Origin: Acidimicrobiaceae bacterium
GTDB lineage: Bacteria > Actinomycetota > Acidimicrobiia > Acidimicrobiales > Aldehydirespiratoraceae
Length of the DNA stretch: 37,121 bases
Direction of reading: 5' to 3'
Assembly: GCA_009835735.1 (NCBI GenBank)
Contig: VXWX01000034.1
Span: forward strand, 1 to 37,121
Shown here: positions 18,127-27,698 of the stretch, in pieces
Numbering within the stretch: the first letter of the stretch is position 1
Layout: each line of letters starts with the position of its first letter
The notes under the pieces: model-generated
The model's input: only the letters and a program-made list of their open reading frames with translations
Database searches by the model: none
What the model was told of the DNA's origin: nothing
Position numbers and translations under genes: made by a program

Positions 18127-19398
18127 CTATTCGGCCCGCACGTCGGCGCCGAGCGACGCCAGGTCGCCGGCTAGGTCCTCGTAGCCTCGGGCCACGTGAT
18201 GGGCGTCGGTCACCACGGTGGGTCCGTCGGCACCGAGCCCGGCGACGGCCAGTGCGGCCCCGGCCCTGATGTCGTGCGCCCGCACCGGTGCACCCGAGAG
18301 CCGCTCCACACCCCGCACCACCGCGTGGTGGGCGTCGGTGCGGATGTCGGCACCCATGCGACGCAACTCGTCGACGTAGCGGAACCGTCCCGGGAACAGG
18401 TTCTCGGTCACGATGCCCACGCCCGAGGCGGTAGCCATCATCACCACCAGGAAGGGCAGGTGGTCGGTGGCCACGCCCGGGTAGGGCAGCGTGGAGCAGT
18501 CCACCGAGTCGAGGCGGCGCGGCGCTATGGCCCGGATGCCGTCGGTGTCCGGAGTGATCAGCATCCCCATCTCGGTCAGCTTCTGGCTGAGCAGTTCCAT
18601 GTGGTCGTAGCGGGCGCCGGCCACGAACACATCACCCGACGCCACGCCCAGCGCGGCCAGGTAGGTTGCCGCCACTATCCGATCGGGAACGACCGAGTGG
18701 TCGGCGGCCCGCAGGAACTGAGCTGTTCCGGCCCCTTCGACCTCGAGCGTGGACGAACCCGCACCCTCGATGCGGGCCCCCATCCGGCCCAGGAACTGGC
18801 AGAGGTCGGATATCTCCGGCTCGCGGGCCGCGTTGTCGATCACGGTGGTGCCCTTGGCTGCCACCGCGGCCATCAGCAGGTTCTCGGTAGCTCCCACGCT
18901 GGGGAACTCGAGCACCACCCGGCCCCCGAGCAGCTCAGCTGCGGAGGCCTCGATGTAGCCGTGCACCACATCGACCTGCGCGCCCAGCTCCACAAGGCCG
19001 CGCACGTGCATGTCGATGGGCCGTGGGCCGAAGTCGTCACCCCCGGGCAGGGCCACTCTGGCCTCACCGCTGCGGGCCAGCATGGGCCCGAGCACGACGA
19101 CCGAAGCCCGGAACCGCTCCACGATGTCGTAGGGGGCGACCGGGGTGATCTCGGCAGGCACGTCGATGCGGATCGCCGCGTCATCGGTCGGATCCCACTG
19201 AACAGCGCAGCCCACGGCCCGAAGGAGCTCGGCCATGAGGTCTACATCGACGATGCGGGGTACGTTGCTGAGGCGGTAGGAGCCTTCGGCCAGCAGTGTG
19301 GCCGCCATGAGCTTGAGCACCGAGTTCTTGGCTCCAGCCACAGTCACCGTGCCCTCCAACGGGGGCCCGGAACGAACGACTATCCGCTCGATCGTCAC
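18127..19398 (-). CDS. murA: UDP-N-acetylglucosamine 1-carboxyvinyltransferase
   Basis: MurA (423 residues) transfers enolpyruvate from PEP to UDP-GlcNAc, the first committed step of peptidoglycan synthesis. It has the conserved AGAKNSVLKL (Lys24-Asn25), FRASVVVLGPML and GVATDHLPFLVVMMA segments. The loop that in E. coli carries Cys115 reads PGGDDFGPRPIDMH, with Asp121 at the Cys position; in mycobacterial and chlamydial enzymes this Asp is known to give intrinsic fosfomycin insensitivity. The start is GTG at 19398 because TAGGCT lies exactly 6 nt upstream; a TTG at 19404 would fall right after that hexamer. It is divergent from the MFS transporter gene. Confidence 0.95.
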   Translation of the reverse strand: MTIERIVVRSGPPLEGTVTVAGAKNSVLKLMAATLLAEGSYRLSNVPRIVDVDLMAELLRAVGCAVQWDPTDDAAIRIDVPAEITPVAPYDIVERFRASVVVLGPMLARSGEARVALPGGDDFGPRPIDMHVRGLVELGAQVDVVHGYIEASAAELLGGRVVLEFPSVGATENLLMAAVAAKGTTVIDNAAREPEISDLCQFLGRMGARIEGAGSSTLEVEGAGTAQFLRAADHSVVPDRIVAATYLAALGVASGDVFVAGARYDHMELLSQKLTEMGMLITPDTDGIRAIAPRRLDSVDCSTLPYPGVATDHLPFLVVMMATASGVGIVTENLFPGRFRYVDELRRMGADIRTDAHHAVVRGVERLSGAPVRAHDIRAGAALAVAGLGADGPTVVTDAHHVARGYEDLAGDLASLGADVRAE

Positions 19399-19404
19399 CC
19401 TCAA

Positions 19405-19410
19405 AGCCTA
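19405..19410 (-). promoter_or_regulatory. -10 element (TAGGCT) of murA
   Basis: TAGGCT on the minus strand lies 6 nt before GTG 19398 and decides the start over the TTG at 19404. Confidence 0.55.
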
Positions 19411-19426
19411 TGACCGCGGAGGCTCG

Positions 19427-21037
19427 ATGACCGTCTTGCGCATCGTTCGGCGCGGCAGCGCGGCCGAGATGGAGCGCGAGCGGGCCATGCGGCTGGAGCC
19501 CCGCGACGACATCGTGGCCGAGCATCCTGCGGGCGATGACCGCTACGAGGCCATAGACGGTCCTTTCCGGCACTACGAGCGCCGCTTGCAGCTGACCGAG
19601 CTTGACTCTGGCCACCCCGGCGCCACTGACGGCGAGCGGGACGGCGGACGGTACGAGCTCGTCGAGACCATTACCTACCGGCTCGCGGTGCCGGTGTGGG
19701 CCTGGCTGTTCCATTTCCCGGTAAGGCACGCGCTGCGAAACCGCAGGGACACCTACGCCTACTGGTGGGCGCCCCCCGACCGGATCGACGCCCGCGCCTC
19801 GACCGTGCTGGGCCTGCTCTGCACCGTCCAGGTGCTGGACGGCTACCTGGGCACCGTCCTCTCCCAGACCCTCACCTTCGCGGCCGACGAGTTCGGCCAC
19901 GGCAACACCGCTCAGGGGATCGTGCTGGCCGTCGTTCGGGTCGGCGTGCTGGTCGCGCTGGCCAGCGTGGCGCTGGCCGACCGCCACGGTCGGAGACGCC
20001 TGCTGCTCGCGACTGGGGTGGCCAGCTGTGCCGTCACCGCGGTCGGAGCGCTGTCACCGGGACTGTGGTTCCTGGGAGCCACGCAGCTGCTGGCGCGGGG
20101 ACTGTCGACCGCCCTTGGGATCCTCATCGTGATACTCGCCGCCGAGGAGATGCCGGCTCGGTCGAGGGCCTGGGCGATGTCGGTGCTGGTGCTGTGCGCC
20201 GGACTCGGCTCCGGGATGGCAGTGTGGGTTCTGCCGGTGGCCGACCTGCACATCTCGGCATGGCGTGCGGTTTACGTCGTTCCGCTGGCCGGCGTGGCCG
20301 TCATGGCCTGGGTGGGGCGGCACCTGCCCGAGAGCCGCCGCTTCGAGGTTGCCGGCGGCGGGTTCCGCCCCAGCGACGATGGCTCGGCCAGCAGCGCCCC
20401 CGACGCCGAAGCCGCCGAACGTCGCCGCAGGCGGCTGGCGCTGCTGGCGGCCTCGGCGTTCCTGATCGCCATGTTCGCCGCCCCCGCTTCGGGGCTGCGC
20501 AACGACTTCCTCAAGGACGAGCGGGAGTTCTCGGCCGCAGCCATCTCACTGTTCACGGTGGTTACGAATACGCCCATCGGCATCGGCGTCCTCGCGGGCG
20601 GCTACCTGGCCGACCGGCGGGGTCGCCGTCCCGTCGGCGCGGCCGGCCTGGTGGCGGGCGCTGTGTTCGTTGCGTGGGCCTATTTCACCGACGGCGCCGC
20701 GTTGTGGTCGCTGACCCTGGCCGGAGGGGTGCTGGGCGCGGTGGCTGTACCCGCGCTCGCCGTCTACGGGCCGGAGCTGTTCGGCACCTACCGGCGGGGC
20801 CGGGCCAACGGCCTGATCGTCACCGTCGGCGTGGCCGGCAGCGCCCTGGGCCTCCTTGTGGCCGGGTGGCTGTCCGACTCGCTCGATGGGCGGCTGGGGC
20901 CGGCGCTGGCCCTGCTGGCGGTCGGTCCGCTGGCGGTGGCCGCCCTAGTCGTGTGGAAGTACCCGGAGACCGCCGGCCAGGAGCTCGAGGACCTCAACCC
21001 CGAGGACAGAGACCGGGGTGATCCGCCGGCCGGCTAG
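19427..21037 (+). CDS. MFS transporter with cytoplasmic N-terminal extension
   Basis: The 536-residue protein has an N-terminal soluble part of about 110 residues (rich in Arg/Glu, with a short hydrophobic [12 protein letters not shown] patch), then twelve TM helices of the major facilitator superfamily. The signature loop between helices 2 and 3 is [15 protein letters not shown], repeated in the second half as [14 protein letters not shown], typical of the sugar/metabolite porter branch. The C-terminal [14 protein letters not shown] resembles the sugar porter end (PETKG...LEE). The substrate is unknown. The ATG at 19427 is preceded by GGAGG 4 nt away, so this gene appears leadered, unlike most in the window. 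It converges on glyA, sharing a CTAG that contains both stops. Confidence 0.85.
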   Translation: MTVLRIVRRGSAAEMERERAMRLEPRDDIVAEHPAGDDRYEAIDGPFRHYERRLQLTELDSGHPGATDGERDGGRYELVETITYRLAVPVWAWLFHFPVRHALRNRRDTYAYWWAPPDRIDARASTVLGLLCTVQVLDGYLGTVLSQTLTFAADEFGHGNTAQGIVLAVVRVGVLVALASVALADRHGRRRLLLATGVASCAVTAVGALSPGLWFLGATQLLARGLSTALGILIVILAAEEMPARSRAWAMSVLVLCAGLGSGMAVWVLPVADLHISAWRAVYVVPLAGVAVMAWVGRHLPESRRFEVAGGGFRPSDDGSASSAPDAEAAERRRRRLALLAASAFLIAMFAAPASGLRNDFLKDEREFSAAAISLFTVVTNTPIGIGVLAGGYLADRRGRRPVGAAGLVAGAVFVAWAYFTDGAALWSLTLAGGVLGAVAVPALAVYGPELFGTYRRGRANGLIVTVGVAGSALGLLVAGWLSDSLDGRLGPALALLAVGPLAVAALVVWKYPETAGQELEDLNPEDRDRGDPPAG

Positions 21038-22290
21038 TCCTCAGTGTCGAGTCCCGGGTAGGGCGGCTTGGCCGCGCAGAGCTCCTCGGCGTCGGCTCGA
21101 ACCGCAGCCACCGCGGCGTCGTCCGACCGGTTGCGCAGCGCCCGCGAGATCAGATCGGCGATGGTGGCCATGTCGTCGGTGTCCATGCCCTGGGTGGTGA
21201 CCGCGGGCGTGCCGATGCGCACGCCGGAGGTGACGAACGGCGAGCGGGGGTCGTCGGGCACCGTGTTCTTGTTGAGGCTGATCCCGGCGGCGTCGAGGGT
21301 GGCCTGAGCCTCCTTGCCGGTCAGGTCGGGATCGAAGGTGCGCAGGTCCACCAGCATCAGATGGTTGTCGGTACCACCGGAGACAAGCCGGAAGCCGTGC
21401 CCGGCCAGGGCGGAGGCGAGGGCTCTGGAGTTCTCCACGATGCGGGCCGCGTAGTCGGCGAACTCGTCGGTGGCCGCCTCGGCGAAGGCCACCGCCTTGG
21501 CCGCCACCGCGTGATCGAGCGGCCCGCCCTGGATGCCGGGGAACATGGCCTTGTCGACCGCCGGCGCGTACTCGGAGCGGCAGATGATGGCGCCGCCCCG
21601 GGGCCCTCGCAGGGTCTTGTGGGTGGTGAAGGTCACCACATCCGCGTACTGGGTCGGGTTGGGGTGCACACCGCCCGCGATCAGCCCCGCGATATGCGCT
21701 GCGTCGAACATCAGCAGCGCGCCGGCCTCGTCGGCGATCTCCCGCAGAGGCTCGGGGTGGATCAGGCGGGGGTAGGCGGTGGCGCCGGCCACGATCAGCT
21801 TGGGCCGCTCGGCCAGCGCGAGGTCGCGCAACTGATCCATATCGATGCGCTCGTCGCTGGCGGTGACCCCGTAGGACACGAACCGGTACTGCAGACCCGA
21901 GAAGTTGACCGGGGACCCGTGGGTGAGGTGCCCGCCATGGTCGAGGCTCATACCCAGCACGGTGTCGCCCGCCTCGATGAGGGCGTGGTAGGCGCCCATG
22001 TTGGCGATCGCGCCGGCGTGAGGCTGCACGTTGGCGTGATCAGCGCCGAACAGCGAGCAGGCCCGGCGGCGCGCCAGGTCCTCGACTTCGTCCGCCACCA
22101 TGTTGCCGCCGTAGTAGCGCCGGCCCGGATAGCCCTCGCTGTACTTGTTGGTGAACACCGAGCCGGTGGCGGCCATCACCGCTGGACTGGCGAAGTTCTC
22201 GGACGCGATGAGCTGGATGGTGGTGTTCTGGCGGCGAACCTCTCGACGCATCAGGTCGAAGACAGCCTCGTCAGCGGTGGGCCAGGGCAT
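21034..22290 (-). CDS. glyA: Serine hydroxymethyltransferase
   Basis: GlyA (418 residues) interconverts serine and glycine with tetrahydrofolate, the main source of one-carbon units. The N-terminal [15 protein letters not shown] and [15 protein letters not shown] motifs and the PLP lysine in [15 protein letters not shown] are all intact, as is [11 protein letters not shown]. The length is normal. AGGA lies about 6 nt before the ATG at 22290, and a TACCGT hexamer occurs about 55 nt upstream (minus strand, 22345-22350), so glyA may have its own leadered promoter as well as readthrough from rpiB 100 bp upstream. Confidence 0.96.
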   Translation of the reverse strand: MPWPTADEAVFDLMRREVRRQNTTIQLIASENFASPAVMAATGSVFTNKYSEGYPGRRYYGGNMVADEVEDLARRRACSLFGADHANVQPHAGAIANMGAYHALIEAGDTVLGMSLDHGGHLTHGSPVNFSGLQYRFVSYGVTASDERIDMDQLRDLALAERPKLIVAGATAYPRLIHPEPLREIADEAGALLMFDAAHIAGLIAGGVHPNPTQYADVVTFTTHKTLRGPRGGAIICRSEYAPAVDKAMFPGIQGGPLDHAVAAKAVAFAEAATDEFADYAARIVENSRALASALAGHGFRLVSGGTDNHLMLVDLRTFDPDLTGKEAQATLDAAGISLNKNTVPDDPRSPFVTSGVRIGTPAVTTQGMDTDDMATIADLISRALRNRSDDAAVAAVRADAEELCAAKPPYPGLDTED

Positions 22291-22391
22291 TAGTTCCTCG
22301 ATTCTCCTTCGGCGGGGGCGCAGCGGCCGGGATGCCTGGCCGCACGGTAGCGAGGCTCAGGTGGCAAGCGGCGCCGCTCCCGTCGTGAAGA

Positions 22392-22844
22392 TCAGCCAGA
22401 GTTGCCGAGGGCGTCAAGCTTGGCGATGCGTGCCTGATGGCGGCCGCCGTCGAAACCAGCAGCAAGCCAGGCGTCGAGCGCCTCGCGGGCGACCTCAGCA
22501 CCGGTGAGCCGCTCGCCTATGCACAGCACATTGGCGTCGTTGTGGGCCCGGGCCAAGCGGGCCGAGGTCACGTCGTAGGCCACGGCGGCCCGCACGCCCG
22601 CGATCTTGTTGGCCGCCATGGCGATGCCGTTGCCGCTGCCGCACACGCACAGGCCCAGGTCCGCCTCGCCTGCAGCCACGGCCCGACCGACCGCCGCGCC
22701 GAAATCGGGGTAGTCCACCCTGTCGTCGGAGTGCGCGCCGCAGTCGGTCACATCGTGGCCGGAGGCCCGCAGATGCTCGGCCAGCGCCTGCTTGAGCCCG
22801 TAGCCCGCATGGTCGGCCCCCACCGCGATCCGCACGGCGGCCAT
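22392..22844 (-). CDS. rpiB: Ribose-5-phosphate isomerase B
   Basis: RpiB (150 residues) interconverts ribulose 5-phosphate and ribose 5-phosphate in the pentose phosphate pathway. The family pattern [20 protein letters not shown] and [20 protein letters not shown] is present; the last includes the phosphate-binding loop and the catalytic Cys of the bacterial type (LCVCGSGNG). [12 protein letters not shown] is also conserved. The start ATG at 22844 is 1 bp after the tsaC stop (TAG-G-ATG), so translation is probably coupled. It sits in prfA-prmC-tsaC-rpiB. Confidence 0.95.
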   Translation of the reverse strand: MAAVRIAVGADHAGYGLKQALAEHLRASGHDVTDCGAHSDDRVDYPDFGAAVGRAVAAGEADLGLCVCGSGNGIAMAANKIAGVRAAVAYDVTSARLARAHNDANVLCIGERLTGAEVAREALDAWLAAGFDGGRHQARIAKLDALGNSG

Positions 22845-22845
22845 C

Positions 22846-23460
22846 CTAGGGGTCCGAGCCGGAGGCGGCCGCGATGATCTCGTCCAGGTTGATCGGGCCC
22901 TCTCGCAGCACTGCTGGGGTCGATCCGGTCACGTCCACGACCGTGGAGGAAGCGCCCGGGCGCGGGCCGCCGTCGATGACGAGGCTCAAGGTCGGGAACA
23001 GGTCGGCCACACCCTGGGCAGTGGCCGGGGTCAGTCCCCCGTGGAGGTTCGCGCTGGTCACCGCCAGCGGTCCCGGTCCGGCGATGGCCTGCATGGTCTC
23101 GTCGCCCGGCAGGCGCACCCCAATAGTTGAGCCCTTGCCGAGGTGCGGGGGCGCGCTGGCCGTACGGGCCGCCACGATGGTGAGCGGGCCGGGCCAGAAG
23201 TGCTCGGCCAACCTCCGGGCCGGCTCGTCGAGCTCCACCAACGATGCTGCTGCGGCCACGTCAGCGACCAGCACCGCGATGGTGCGGTCGGCGGGGCGCT
23301 GCTTGAGTTCGAAGAGTTGCTCGATCGCGCCGACGTCCGCCGCGTCGGCGGCGAGTCCGTACACGGTGTCGGTGGGCACGCCCACCGGCTCACCGGTCCG
23401 GAGCGCACTCAGGGCCGCGGCTACCGCGGCCACCCGCTCCTCGGCGTTGACGGCTGGCAT
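22846..23460 (-). CDS. tsaC: L-threonylcarbamoyladenylate synthase (YrdC/Sua5 family)
   Basis: The 204-residue protein makes threonylcarbamoyl-AMP from threonine, bicarbonate and ATP for t6A modification of ANN-decoding tRNAs. The YrdC core is clear: [35 protein letters not shown] (KxR motif), [18 protein letters not shown] and a late [13 protein letters not shown] SSTVVDVTG. It is the short form without the Sua5 C-terminal domain. The start is taken as ATG at 23460; a TTG at 23478 overlapping the prmC stop (TTGA) would add six residues. A long open frame further upstream overlaps prmC and is not coding. Confidence 0.93.
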   Translation of the reverse strand: MPAVNAEERVAAVAAALSALRTGEPVGVPTDTVYGLAADAADVGAIEQLFELKQRPADRTIAVLVADVAAAASLVELDEPARRLAEHFWPGPLTIVAARTASAPPHLGKGSTIGVRLPGDETMQAIAGPGPLAVTSANLHGGLTPATAQGVADLFPTLSLVIDGGPRPGASSTVVDVTGSTPAVLREGPINLDEIIAAASGSDP

Positions 23461-23474
23461 TATCCGCTGAGAAC

Positions 23475-24377
23475 TCAAGGCAGCCGCCCCATCACCACTC
23501 GCTCGAGTCCGGCCAGGTCGCGCTCGACCCGCACGTCTTCGAACCCGGCGCTCGAGACGAGAGTGGCCGACTCCTGGGCTCGATGCGATGCCGCCTCCAT
23601 GACCAGAGCCCCGCCCGGGCGCAGCCACTCCGAGGCTCCAGCCACTACCTGCTCGACCGCCTCGCGACCGGTGGGCCCCGACCACAGCGCAACGGCCGGC
23701 TCCCAGTCGGCCACGACCGCCGGGAGCTCCTCGCCGGTGCCGATGTAGGGCGGGTTCGACACCACCACGTCGATCGACCCCTGAAGCGCGCCCGGCAGGG
23801 CCTCGAACCAGTCGCCCTCATGCAGAGTCACCCGGGCCGCCGCCCGTCCCAGACCGGCGAGGTTCGCGCTGGCCACCGCCAGCGCGTCGGCCGACACGTC
23901 GGTGGCGTACACCCTGGCGGCAGGGCACTCCGCCGCCACCGACAGCGCGATGGCGCCCGATCCAGTGCCCAGGTCGACCACGATCACCTCGGGGTCACCG
24001 CCCGGGGCGATCGAGCGGTTCGCCACCTCGTCCGCCGCGAAGCCGGCCACGACCTCCGTCTCCGGCCGGGGAATGAGCACCCGGCGGTCGACCATCAGGT
24101 CGAGGGTCCTGAAGCTCCACGAGCCCACCACGTACTGCAAGGGCTCGCCCGCGCCCCGCCGTTCCAGCATCGAATAGAACCAAGCCGCAGCCCGTTTCGT
24201 TGCCGGCTCGTCGAGAACGCTCTCAAACTCCGCGGGAGCTGCCCCGGCCGCGGCCTCCACGATGCGCCGGGCGTCGATGTCGGGCGAGTCCACACCGTCG
24301 GTTCCGGCCAGGCACTGCCTCGCCTCGTCGTAGAGGCTGCGCCAGCAGACGGCATCGACAGTGGAGACCACCGGCAT
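23475..24377 (-). CDS. prmC: Peptide chain release factor N5-glutamine methyltransferase
   Basis: PrmC/HemK (300 residues) methylates the Gln of the GGQ motif in release factors. It has the N-terminal helical domain, the PLQYVVG and LIPRPETEVV motifs, AdoMet-binding VVDLGTGSGAIALSVA and the catalytic NPPYIG. It lies 11 bp downstream of prfA, the gene of its substrate, which is the usual bacterial arrangement. The start is ATG at 24377. Confidence 0.95.
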   Translation of the reverse strand: MPVVSTVDAVCWRSLYDEARQCLAGTDGVDSPDIDARRIVEAAAGAAPAEFESVLDEPATKRAAAWFYSMLERRGAGEPLQYVVGSWSFRTLDLMVDRRVLIPRPETEVVAGFAADEVANRSIAPGGDPEVIVVDLGTGSGAIALSVAAECPAARVYATDVSADALAVASANLAGLGRAAARVTLHEGDWFEALPGALQGSIDVVVSNPPYIGTGEELPAVVADWEPAVALWSGPTGREAVEQVVAGASEWLRPGGALVMEAASHRAQESATLVSSAGFEDVRVERDLAGLERVVMGRLP

Positions 24378-24388
24378 CCCGCTCGGTC

Positions 24389-25459
24389 TCAGCCGTTCTC
24401 GCCGGCGGCCAGCAGCGCCCGCTGCTCGTCCTGCACCAGCGCGTCGCTCAACTCGTCGAGCTCGCCGGCCAGCACCCGGTCGAGCTTGTAGAGGGTGAGC
24501 CCGATGCGATGGTCGGTGACCCGGTTCTCCTTCATGTTGTAGGTGCGGATCTTCTCGGACCGGTCGCCGCCGCCCACCTGGCCCCGGCGCATGGCCGACT
24601 GCTCGGCGGAGGCCCGGTCCTGCTCGGCCTGCAACAGCCTCGACCGCAGCACCCTCAGCGCCTTCTGCTTGTTCTGGAGCTGGCTCTTCTCGTCCTGCAT
24701 GGCCACCACCAGGCCGCTGGGCAGGTGGGTTATCCGCACCGCCGAGTCGGTGGTGTTCACCGACTGTCCACCCGGTCCCGACGAGCGGAAGACATCGACC
24801 TGCAGGTCGGCCTCGTCGATCTTCACGTCGACTTCCTCGGCCTCCGGCAGCACCGAGACCGTCGCGGACGACGTGTGGACCCGGCCCTGCGACTCGGTGA
24901 CCGGTACCCGCTGCACCCGGTGGGTGCCCGCCTCGTGCTTCATGCGGGTCCAGGCCTGATCGCCGGAGATGAGTCCGCTCACCTCGGTGTACCCCCCGAG
25001 GTCCGACGGCGAAGCGGCCAGCGGTTCCAGCTTCCAGCGCCGTCGCTTGGCGAACGCCTGGTACATGCCGAACAGGTCGCGGGCGAACAGGTTGGCCTCC
25101 TCGCCACCGGCCGCGCCGCGTATCTCGACAATCACGTTGCGGCCCTCGTTGGGATCGGGCGGGAGCAGCAGGACTCTCAACTCCTCGGCGGCCGCCTCGG
25201 CGGCCGTTTCGAGCTCGTCGATCATCTCGCGCAGCTCGGTCCTCTCGGCTGCGTCGGCCACGGCATGCATCCGGCGAGCCTCGTCGAGGTCGTCCTGGAC
25301 CGAGCGGAGCCGCTGTCCCGTGGCCACGATCTCGCTGAGCTGCTTGTGGCGGCGGCCCAACTCGGCCAGACGGCGCGGGTCGGACTGCACCGCGGGATCA
25401 CCCAGGCGCATCTCAACATCTCGCAGCTCGTTCTCGAGGCCGGTTATCCGCTCCAGCAT
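24389..25459 (-). CDS. prfA: Peptide chain release factor 1
   Basis: RF1 (356 residues) recognises UAA and UAG and triggers peptide release. The stop-codon recognition tripeptide appears as PVT in RVQRVPVTESQGRVHTSS, the RF1 type rather than the SPF of RF2. The catalytic GGQ is in SSGPGGQSVNTTDSAVRI. N-terminal coiled coil and C-terminal helix are present and the length is normal. The start is ATG at 25459 with TAGTCT 7 nt upstream, so this begins the prfA-prmC-tsaC-rpiB(-glyA) run. Confidence 0.96.
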   Translation of the reverse strand: MLERITGLENELRDVEMRLGDPAVQSDPRRLAELGRRHKQLSEIVATGQRLRSVQDDLDEARRMHAVADAAERTELREMIDELETAAEAAAEELRVLLLPPDPNEGRNVIVEIRGAAGGEEANLFARDLFGMYQAFAKRRRWKLEPLAASPSDLGGYTEVSGLISGDQAWTRMKHEAGTHRVQRVPVTESQGRVHTSSATVSVLPEAEEVDVKIDEADLQVDVFRSSGPGGQSVNTTDSAVRITHLPSGLVVAMQDEKSQLQNKQKALRVLRSRLLQAEQDRASAEQSAMRRGQVGGGDRSEKIRTYNMKENRVTDHRIGLTLYKLDRVLAGELDELSDALVQDEQRALLAAGENG

Positions 25460-25466
25460 GGATTCG

Positions 25467-25472
25467 AGACTA
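25467..25472 (-). promoter_or_regulatory. -10 element (TAGTCT) of prfA operon
   Basis: TAGTCT on the minus strand lies 7 nt before the ATG at 25459. Confidence 0.55.
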
Positions 25473-25511
25473 CCGGCCGTACCGCTGCGCCCTGGGCGGC
25501 CTCACAGGGGA

Positions 25512-26099
25512 TCAGAGCGAGGCCAGGAAGGAGTTGACCGCGGCCACTATCTCGGCGTCGACCCGCGGTTTGGGGTTGTGGCCCTGGCCCTCGAGCCAGT
25601 GGACGGTCACATCGCCGGAGATCGATCCGATGTGGGCCGCGAACTCCTCGGGCGTGCCGAAGGGGTCCCGGTCGCCGTTCACGAGAAGCGTGGGCACGTC
25701 CATGCCGCTGAAGTGCTCGACCCGCAGTTTCTCGGGCTTGCCCGGGGGGTGCAGCGGGTAGCTGAGCAGCACCAGCCCGGCCGCGGGCAGCCCCTCGGCC
25801 ACCGCCATGGAGCACATGCGGCCCCCCATCGAGCGCCCGCCCAGCACGAGCCGGTCGGTGGTGGTCCCGAGGTCGGAGGCGAACGCTTCGGCCTCGGCGC
25901 GGACTTTCCCGATCAGCTTCGGTGCCCGGTCCGGGAACCGCCTGCCCTCGCGCCGGTACGGGAACTCGACGCGGCGCACCGGCAGGTCTAGACACTCCTC
26001 CAAGGCGACGAGGGTGTGCTGGTCGGCGCCCCCGCCCGCCCCGTGGGTCAGCACCAGCCCGGCCACCGCGGTGGCCTTGTTGTCGGAGCCTGGCTGCAT
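25512..26099 (-). CDS. Alpha/beta hydrolase of the KANL3/Tex30-like type
   Basis: The 195-residue cytoplasmic hydrolase has LVLTHGAGG as the oxyanion strand, the nucleophile elbow GGRSMGGRM (Ser), an Asp in VNGDRDPFGTPEE and the His in EGQGHNPKP. The small size and LLSYPLHPPGKPEKLR segment match the predicted hydrolase group also called KANL3/Tex30-like or COG3571. The natural substrate is unknown. The start is ATG at 26099 since TATTCT lies 7 nt upstream; longer in-frame starts run antisense through the choline-sulfatase gene and are rejected. It is divergent from betC. Confidence 0.85.
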   Translation of the reverse strand: MQPGSDNKATAVAGLVLTHGAGGGADQHTLVALEECLDLPVRRVEFPYRREGRRFPDRAPKLIGKVRAEAEAFASDLGTTTDRLVLGGRSMGGRMCSMAVAEGLPAAGLVLLSYPLHPPGKPEKLRVEHFSGMDVPTLLVNGDRDPFGTPEEFAAHIGSISGDVTVHWLEGQGHNPKPRVDAEIVAAVNSFLASL

Positions 26100-26106
26100 G
26101 CCTCGA

Positions 26107-26112
26107 AGAATA
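26107..26112 (-). promoter_or_regulatory. -10 element (TATTCT) of hydrolase gene
   Basis: TATTCT on the minus strand lies 7 nt before the ATG at 26099 and fixes the start of this gene. Confidence 0.55.
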
Positions 26113-26147
26113 CGTTCGGATGGCATGCCTGCCCTCGGTGGCAGAAC

Positions 26148-26153
26148 TAGCGT
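26148..26153 (+). promoter_or_regulatory. -10 element (TAGCGT) of choline-sulfatase gene
   Basis: TAGCGT lies 6 nt before the ATG at 26160. Confidence 0.55.
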
Positions 26154-26159
26154 CCGGCC

Positions 26160-27680
26160 ATGGACAGACCCAACATCCTGGTGGTCATGGCCGATCAGCT
26201 GGCCCCCCACTTCACAGGTGCCTACGGGCATCCTCTGGTTCGCACTCCCGCTATGGATGCGCTGGCCGAGCGGGGAGTCCGCTTCGACGCCGCCTACTGC
26301 AGCTCGCCGTTGTGCGCACCGTCGCGGTTCTCGATGATGTCGGGGCGGCTCGTGTCGGAGATCGGGGCGTTCGACAACGGAGCCGAGTTCACGGCCTCGA
26401 TCCCCACCATGGCCCACTACCTGCGGCTGGCCGGTTACCGCACCACGCTGTCGGGAAAGATGCACTTCGTCGGACCCGACCAGCTCCACGGCTTCGAGGA
26501 GCGCCTCACCACCGACGTCTACCCGTCCGGCTTCGCCTGGGCCGCCAACTGGGACGCGGCCGCCCAGCATCCCGGCAAGTGGTACTACGACTTCGAGTCG
26601 GTGACCGGGGCCGGACCGGTGCTGGCCAACTTCCAGATCGACTTCGACGACGAGGTCGGGTTCACCGCGGTGCGCCGCCTCTACGACTTGGCACGGCCCC
26701 ACACCGATGAGCGGCCGTTCTTCCTGGTGGCGTCGTTCATCCATCCCCACGACCCCTACGAGGCCCGTCCCGAGTGGTGGAGCCTCTACGACCACGACGA
26801 CATCGACCTGCCCGATCCCATCCGCGACGAGGAGGTCGACCCCCACACCCTGCGCATCCGCCGGGGAACCCAGGGCGACACCGCCGGCTATACGGCGGCC
26901 CACTACCGCACCGCCCGCCACGGGTACTACGCCGCCACCAGCTACTTCGACTCCTGGCTCGGCCGCCTGGTCGATGCGCTGGCGGAGACCGGCCGTCTGG
27001 ACGACACCGTGGTCATCGTCATCAGCGACCACGGCGACATGCTGGGCGACCGGGGCGTGTTCTTCAAGATGTCGTTCTTCGAGCGCTCGGCCCGGGTGCC
27101 GCTGATCATCGCGGGACCTGGCATCCCCGAGGGCACGACCGTCCCCAACGCCTGCTCGCTGCTCGACCTTCTGCCCACCCTGCTCGACATCGCCTCCGAC
27201 GGCGGCGCCTGGCCCGAGTTCGACACGCCGATCTCAGGACGCAGCCTCTGGGAACTGGCCTGCGGCGGCAGCGACGACGTCGACGAGACCGTCGGCGAGT
27301 ACATGGCCGTGTTGACGTCGCATCCGCTCTTCATGATCCGCCGGGGCCGCCACAAGTACATCCACTGCGACTCCGATCCCCCACTGCTCTACGACGTCGA
27401 GGCCGACCCGCTCGAGCGCACCAACCTGGCTGACGAACCCGGCTGCGCCGAACTGTCCGCCGCCTTCGCAGCCGAGACCGTGCAGCGTTGGGACAGCGCG
27501 GCCATCCGCGAGCGGGTGCTCGCCTCCCAGCGGTCCCGCCGCGCCATCCAGGCCGCGATCGGCAACAACGGGCCCGGCTGGGACTACCGGCCCGAGCGCG
27601 ACGCCAACACCGAGTACGTGCGCGACCACACGACCTACGCCCAGATCGGCACCCGGAGCCGGGTCAGCCTCCCAGCCTGA
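26160..27680 (+). CDS. betC: Choline-sulfatase
   Basis: BetC (506 residues) hydrolyses choline-O-sulfate to choline and sulfate. It has a metal-site Asp in MADQL (Asp12) and the sulfatase signature C52-A-P-S-R56, whose Cys is matured to formylglycine. SGKMHFVGPDQLHGFEERLTTD is nearly identical to what I recall of characterised BetC, as are FIHPHDPYEA, ISDHGDMLGDRG with FKMSFFE, and the C-terminal choline-sulfatase extension. No signal peptide is visible, so it acts in the cytoplasm on imported choline sulfate. No betaine-synthesis (betA/betB) or transporter gene adjoins it, so the choline may serve as nutrient or feed a pathway elsewhere. Confidence 0.9.
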   Translation: MDRPNILVVMADQLAPHFTGAYGHPLVRTPAMDALAERGVRFDAAYCSSPLCAPSRFSMMSGRLVSEIGAFDNGAEFTASIPTMAHYLRLAGYRTTLSGKMHFVGPDQLHGFEERLTTDVYPSGFAWAANWDAAAQHPGKWYYDFESVTGAGPVLANFQIDFDDEVGFTAVRRLYDLARPHTDERPFFLVASFIHPHDPYEARPEWWSLYDHDDIDLPDPIRDEEVDPHTLRIRRGTQGDTAGYTAAHYRTARHGYYAATSYFDSWLGRLVDALAETGRLDDTVVIVISDHGDMLGDRGVFFKMSFFERSARVPLIIAGPGIPEGTTVPNACSLLDLLPTLLDIASDGGAWPEFDTPISGRSLWELACGGSDDVDETVGEYMAVLTSHPLFMIRRGRHKYIHCDSDPPLLYDVEADPLERTNLADEPGCAELSAAFAAETVQRWDSAAIRERVLASQRSRRAIQAAIGNNGPGWDYRPERDANTEYVRDHTTYAQIGTRSRVSLPA

Positions 27681-27698
27681 ACCGCTGAGAGGCTCGGC

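Noticed and set aside
22846..23685. Longer tsaC frame starting at 23685
   Set aside because: The extra residues overlap prmC and are Arg/Gly-rich; the YrdC domain starts right after ATG 23460.
26100..27032. N-terminal extension of the alpha/beta hydrolase antisense through betC
   Set aside because: The domain begins at the ATG at 26099, which has its own TATTCT element; the extension is low-complexity and opposite a conserved sulfatase.
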